Shown here piece after piece: positions 61,959 to 64,000 of a stretch of 64,000 nt of DNA. The DNA is from Streptomyces sp. TSRI0281 (GTDB lineage Bacteria; Actinomycetota; Actinomycetes; Streptomycetales; Streptomycetaceae), in assembly GCF_001905125.1 (NCBI RefSeq), contig NZ_LWLE01000034.1, positions 62,001-126,000 on the forward strand, read 5' to 3'. Under the pieces are notes generated by a model. The model worked only from the letters and a program-made list of their open reading frames with translations. It did no database searches and had not been told where the DNA came from. Made by a program: the position numbers and the translations under genes. Each line of letters opens with the position of its first letter. Position 1 is the stretch's first letter.

Positions 61959-62747
61959 TCAGAGCTGAGCGAGCGCGGCGGTGGCCACCGGCAGAGCGAC
62001 GCCCATGCGTGTCGCCAGCTGAGCAGCGGTGATCGATGCTCCGTGCTCCGCGTCATGGGTGTCCGCGATGCGCCGGGCCGCGTCGAGCAGTGCGGCGGGC
62101 AGGGACGGACGGGAGCCGGTTACGGCCGTCTTGGAAGCAGAGGCCCGGGCGGGTGCAGGTGCCTCGATCACGGAGGGCACAACAGCCGGGGCCGGAACGG
62201 CCGTGGCGACGGGGAGCGCATCAAGGGCCGGGGTGACGGGAGCAGGGGCCGGAGCAGGAGCGGGTGCCGGGTCAGGCTCCGGCTCAGCGACGGGGGCAGG
62301 GGCGGGGATGGACGTGGTGGTGGCCTCCAGGTGCAGGGTGGGGTGGGTGGCAGCGTGGAACTGGGCCAGGAAGGCCGGGCCAACGCGGCCCCAGCCGAGG
62401 AGCAGGAGCGGGGCGACGGTGTCCAGGCAGGCACGCCCGTAGTGGCCGATCAGCAGCGGTTCGGCAGTGTTCAGCGCGAGGGTGAGTACGCCGCACAGGT
62501 GCAGCAGGCGGGTGCCGGCCTTCAACTCCTGCGCGGGGATGCCGCGCAGGGCCAGGAACCGTAGTGCGACCAGCAGCCCGACGACGGACAGGTCCACCAT
62601 CGGGGCGATCAGCGGCGCGATCGGGCGGGGGACGCCGAGCCGCAGAGCGAGGGCCCATACGTTGCCGAAGGAGAAGACGAAGGCCAGGGCCGCGATGATG
62701 GCCATGACTGCGGTCACGGTGTGGCGGGTGAATCTTTCCTCCGCCAT
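61959..62747 (-). CDS. DUF2637/SpdB-like membrane protein of the AICE
   Basis: 262 residues. The N-terminal half has about four membrane helices (HTVTAVMAIIAALAFVFSFG; LIAPMVDLSVVGLLVALRFL). An Ala/Pro-rich spacer with AEPEPDPAPAPAPAP-type sequence follows, then a C-terminal helical or HTH-like segment (SITAAQLATRMGVALPVATA). Such proteins accompany Tra in actinomycete conjugative elements and are linked to plasmid spread between hyphal compartments. GAGGAGG lies upstream of ATG 62747. Confidence 0.8.
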   Translation of the reverse strand: MAEERFTRHTVTAVMAIIAALAFVFSFGNVWALALRLGVPRPIAPLIAPMVDLSVVGLLVALRFLALRGIPAQELKAGTRLLHLCGVLTLALNTAEPLLIGHYGRACLDTVAPLLLLGWGRVGPAFLAQFHAATHPTLHLEATTTSIPAPAPVAEPEPDPAPAPAPAPAPVTPALDALPVATAVPAPAVVPSVIEAPAPARASASKTAVTGSRPSLPAALLDAARRIADTHDAEHGASITAAQLATRMGVALPVATAALAQL

Positions 62748-62814
62748 GTGCGGGCCTCCTCTCAGGCGCGGGGATCCGGGGCGCTCAGGGCTTGGACGGT
62801 GAGACAGGGCCGTC

Positions 62815-63384
62815 CTACTCGCCGTCGCCGGAGGCGGTCCGGCCGGTGGTGTCGAGGAGGGCGTCCAGGCACAGGGCAGGGTCGGCGGTCAGGTGGGAGG
62901 TGGCTTCCGCGACGCGGGCCGCGTCGGCGTCGGAGACGTACGGGGTGCGGATGCGGGTGTAGCCGGGCCGGCCCTGCATCGCCATGACGGCGACGCCGAC
63001 GTAGGCGGGGTCCTGCAAGGTGACCGGGCTGGCGTCGGGCCAGTTGCGGATGTCGTCACCCAGCGCGGCCACCGCGGCTTCCACGGTCTTCTGCGCGAAG
63101 GACAGTCCGATGGGGCATACGTCGCGGATGAAGGTGGGGATGGCGTCGCCGGTGGTCTTCTGGCTGATCAGGATCACCAGGATGCCGACGCTGCGGCCCT
63201 TCTTGACAAGGTCCTCCACCAGCCGGGCGTTCTCCGCCGTCAGCGCGGCCAGCCGTTTGGTGGTGGCGTCGCTGCCCTTGTACTCGCGAAAGTACGTGTG
63301 CGCCTCATCGATGATCAGGACCGTGAGCGGCCACTCGGGAGAGGGGCCGACGTGCCACATGTTCTTCACGCCCAGCACGTCACG
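62815..63384 (-). pseudogene. FtsK/TraSA-like DNA translocase, C-terminal fragment
   Basis: About 189 codons of a TraSA-type translocase remain. They begin at RDVLGVKNMWHVGPSPEW and include the Walker B-like VLIIDEAHTYFREY, RSVGILVILISQKTTGDAIP and the C-terminal GRPGYTRIRTPYVSDADAAR. The N-terminal membrane region and Walker A loop are absent. Beyond about 63384 the sequence is coding on the opposite strand. The gene cannot drive transfer on its own. Confidence 0.75.
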
Positions 63385-64000
63385 GACTGGCTGCTCCTGC
63401 GCCAGGGACGGCTGGACGAAGCCGAACAGCTCGCCTCCCAGACCGCCGACCTGATCGAACCGAGACTGTCCCGCGCGACGGCGGAGGAATGCGCGGCATG
63501 GGGGTGGCTGGCGCTGCGCGCCGCGGCTGCCGCAGGCCGCAACAACCGGCCCCAGGAAGCCCGCCACTACCACCGCGTCGCGAACACGGCGGCATCCGCC
63601 GTGGGACGGGAGTACACCGGCTCGTTCTTCCGGCACTGGACGACCTTCGGGCCGCTCACCGTAGGTATGAAGGGCGTGGAAGACGACATGGCCGTGGGAG
63701 ACGCCCGCGCGGTCGTCCGCAAATCCGGCGAGCACGCCATGTCACCCAAGGCGTGGAAGAACTCCGGGCGGCCGAGCGGCGAAAACTGGAACCGCCACCG
63801 CCTGGACGTGGCCCGCGCCCACGCCCGGACCAACGACCTGTCCGCAGCGATGGACGAGCTGACCGGAGTCCGCCGGGCATCCCCGGAGTGGCTGAGGCAT
63901 CAGCGGATGGCCGCCGAGACCATGCAGGAGATCCTGAAGAAGCGCAAGCGAACCCTCACCGCCGAGATGCGCGACATGGCCTCTTACCTGGCCGTCGCCG
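63385..64000 (+). pseudogene. TPR-type C-terminal part of an XRE-like regulator, 5'-truncated
   Basis: The plus strand is open from the junction to the end of the window in one frame. It reads DWLLLRQGRLDEAEQLASQT, then EECAAWGWLALRAAAAAGRN, QEARHYHRVANTAAS and later RLDVARAHARTNDLSAAMDE. These are TPR-like helical pairs as in Streptomyces XRE regulators with C-terminal TPRs. No start codon with a ribosome site precedes it and the HTH domain is missing. The 3' end is outside the window. Confidence 0.65.

Overview
The window is chromosomal DNA of a Streptomyces-type actinomycete. The evidence is GC-rich coding sequence with strong third-position GC bias, many GTG starts, and families typical of the genus: F420/LLM oxidoreductases, ALF-repeat secreted proteins, giant LamG and RHS wall proteins, a DmdR/DtxR-type iron box, and a pSAM2-like integrative element.

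Layout. (1) 1-9627: a dicarboxylate/amino-acid symporter, a secreted alpha/beta hydrolase, a TetR regulator, and a lipid-metabolism locus. In that locus a MaoC dehydratase and a FabG4-like reductase are divergent from a thiolase and an acyl-CoA synthetase, across a region with twin TTACTC..GAGTAA operators and a small repeat-encoded leader ORF. (2) 9664-14743: an accessory block with a 5'-truncated graspetide-type methyltransferase, a translationally coupled ATP-grasp / DegT aminotransferase / low-molecular-weight phosphatase operon that converges on a MurG-like glycosyltransferase, and an orphan, decaying type I-E CRISPR array. (3) 14865-21671: an M23 peptidase, GNAT, ALF-repeat protein, VOC protein, lipoprotein and MFS exporter. 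(4) 21672-27466: a patchy, lower-GC degraded island with an HTH protein, a probably frameshifted coiled-coil protein, HNH nucleases, and XRE and VOC remnants. (5) 27467-32878: secreted proteins of unknown function, GNAT, a LysE exporter divergent from a TetR regulator, and an SGNH hydrolase.

(6) 33061-41741: a catabolic locus of two LLM oxidoreductases, an SDR, an N-acyl-D-amino-acid deacylase, an aldehyde dehydrogenase and an APC permease. Three copies of the operator CTGACG-N3-CGTCAG (one imperfect) mark its promoters. (7) 41854-45435: an iron-box-controlled siderophore-interacting protein, a Tat-exported PHP phosphoesterase and another LLM oxidoreductase. (8) 45675-58546: a surface/toxin system of FG-GAP protein, LamG protein and a 2327-aa RHS protein that ends in a Hint autoprotease and a deaminase-like toxin, followed by a SUKH-type immunity gene; the toxin tip and immunity gene are visibly lower in GC. 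(9) 58830-64000: an actinomycete integrative and conjugative element (int-xis-rep-spdB-tra order) that looks dead. The integrase carries a 12-bp duplication at the active-site arginine motif, rep is frameshifted, and tra is cut off at a junction with a truncated TPR regulator.

No tRNA or rRNA gene was seen. The best candidates for undescribed biology are the ATP-grasp/DegT/phosphatase/MurG-like cluster, the CTGACG-N3-CGTCAG regulon, the repeat-built leader ORF ahead of the thiolase, and the RHS deaminase toxin with a strong hairpin between toxin and immunity genes.
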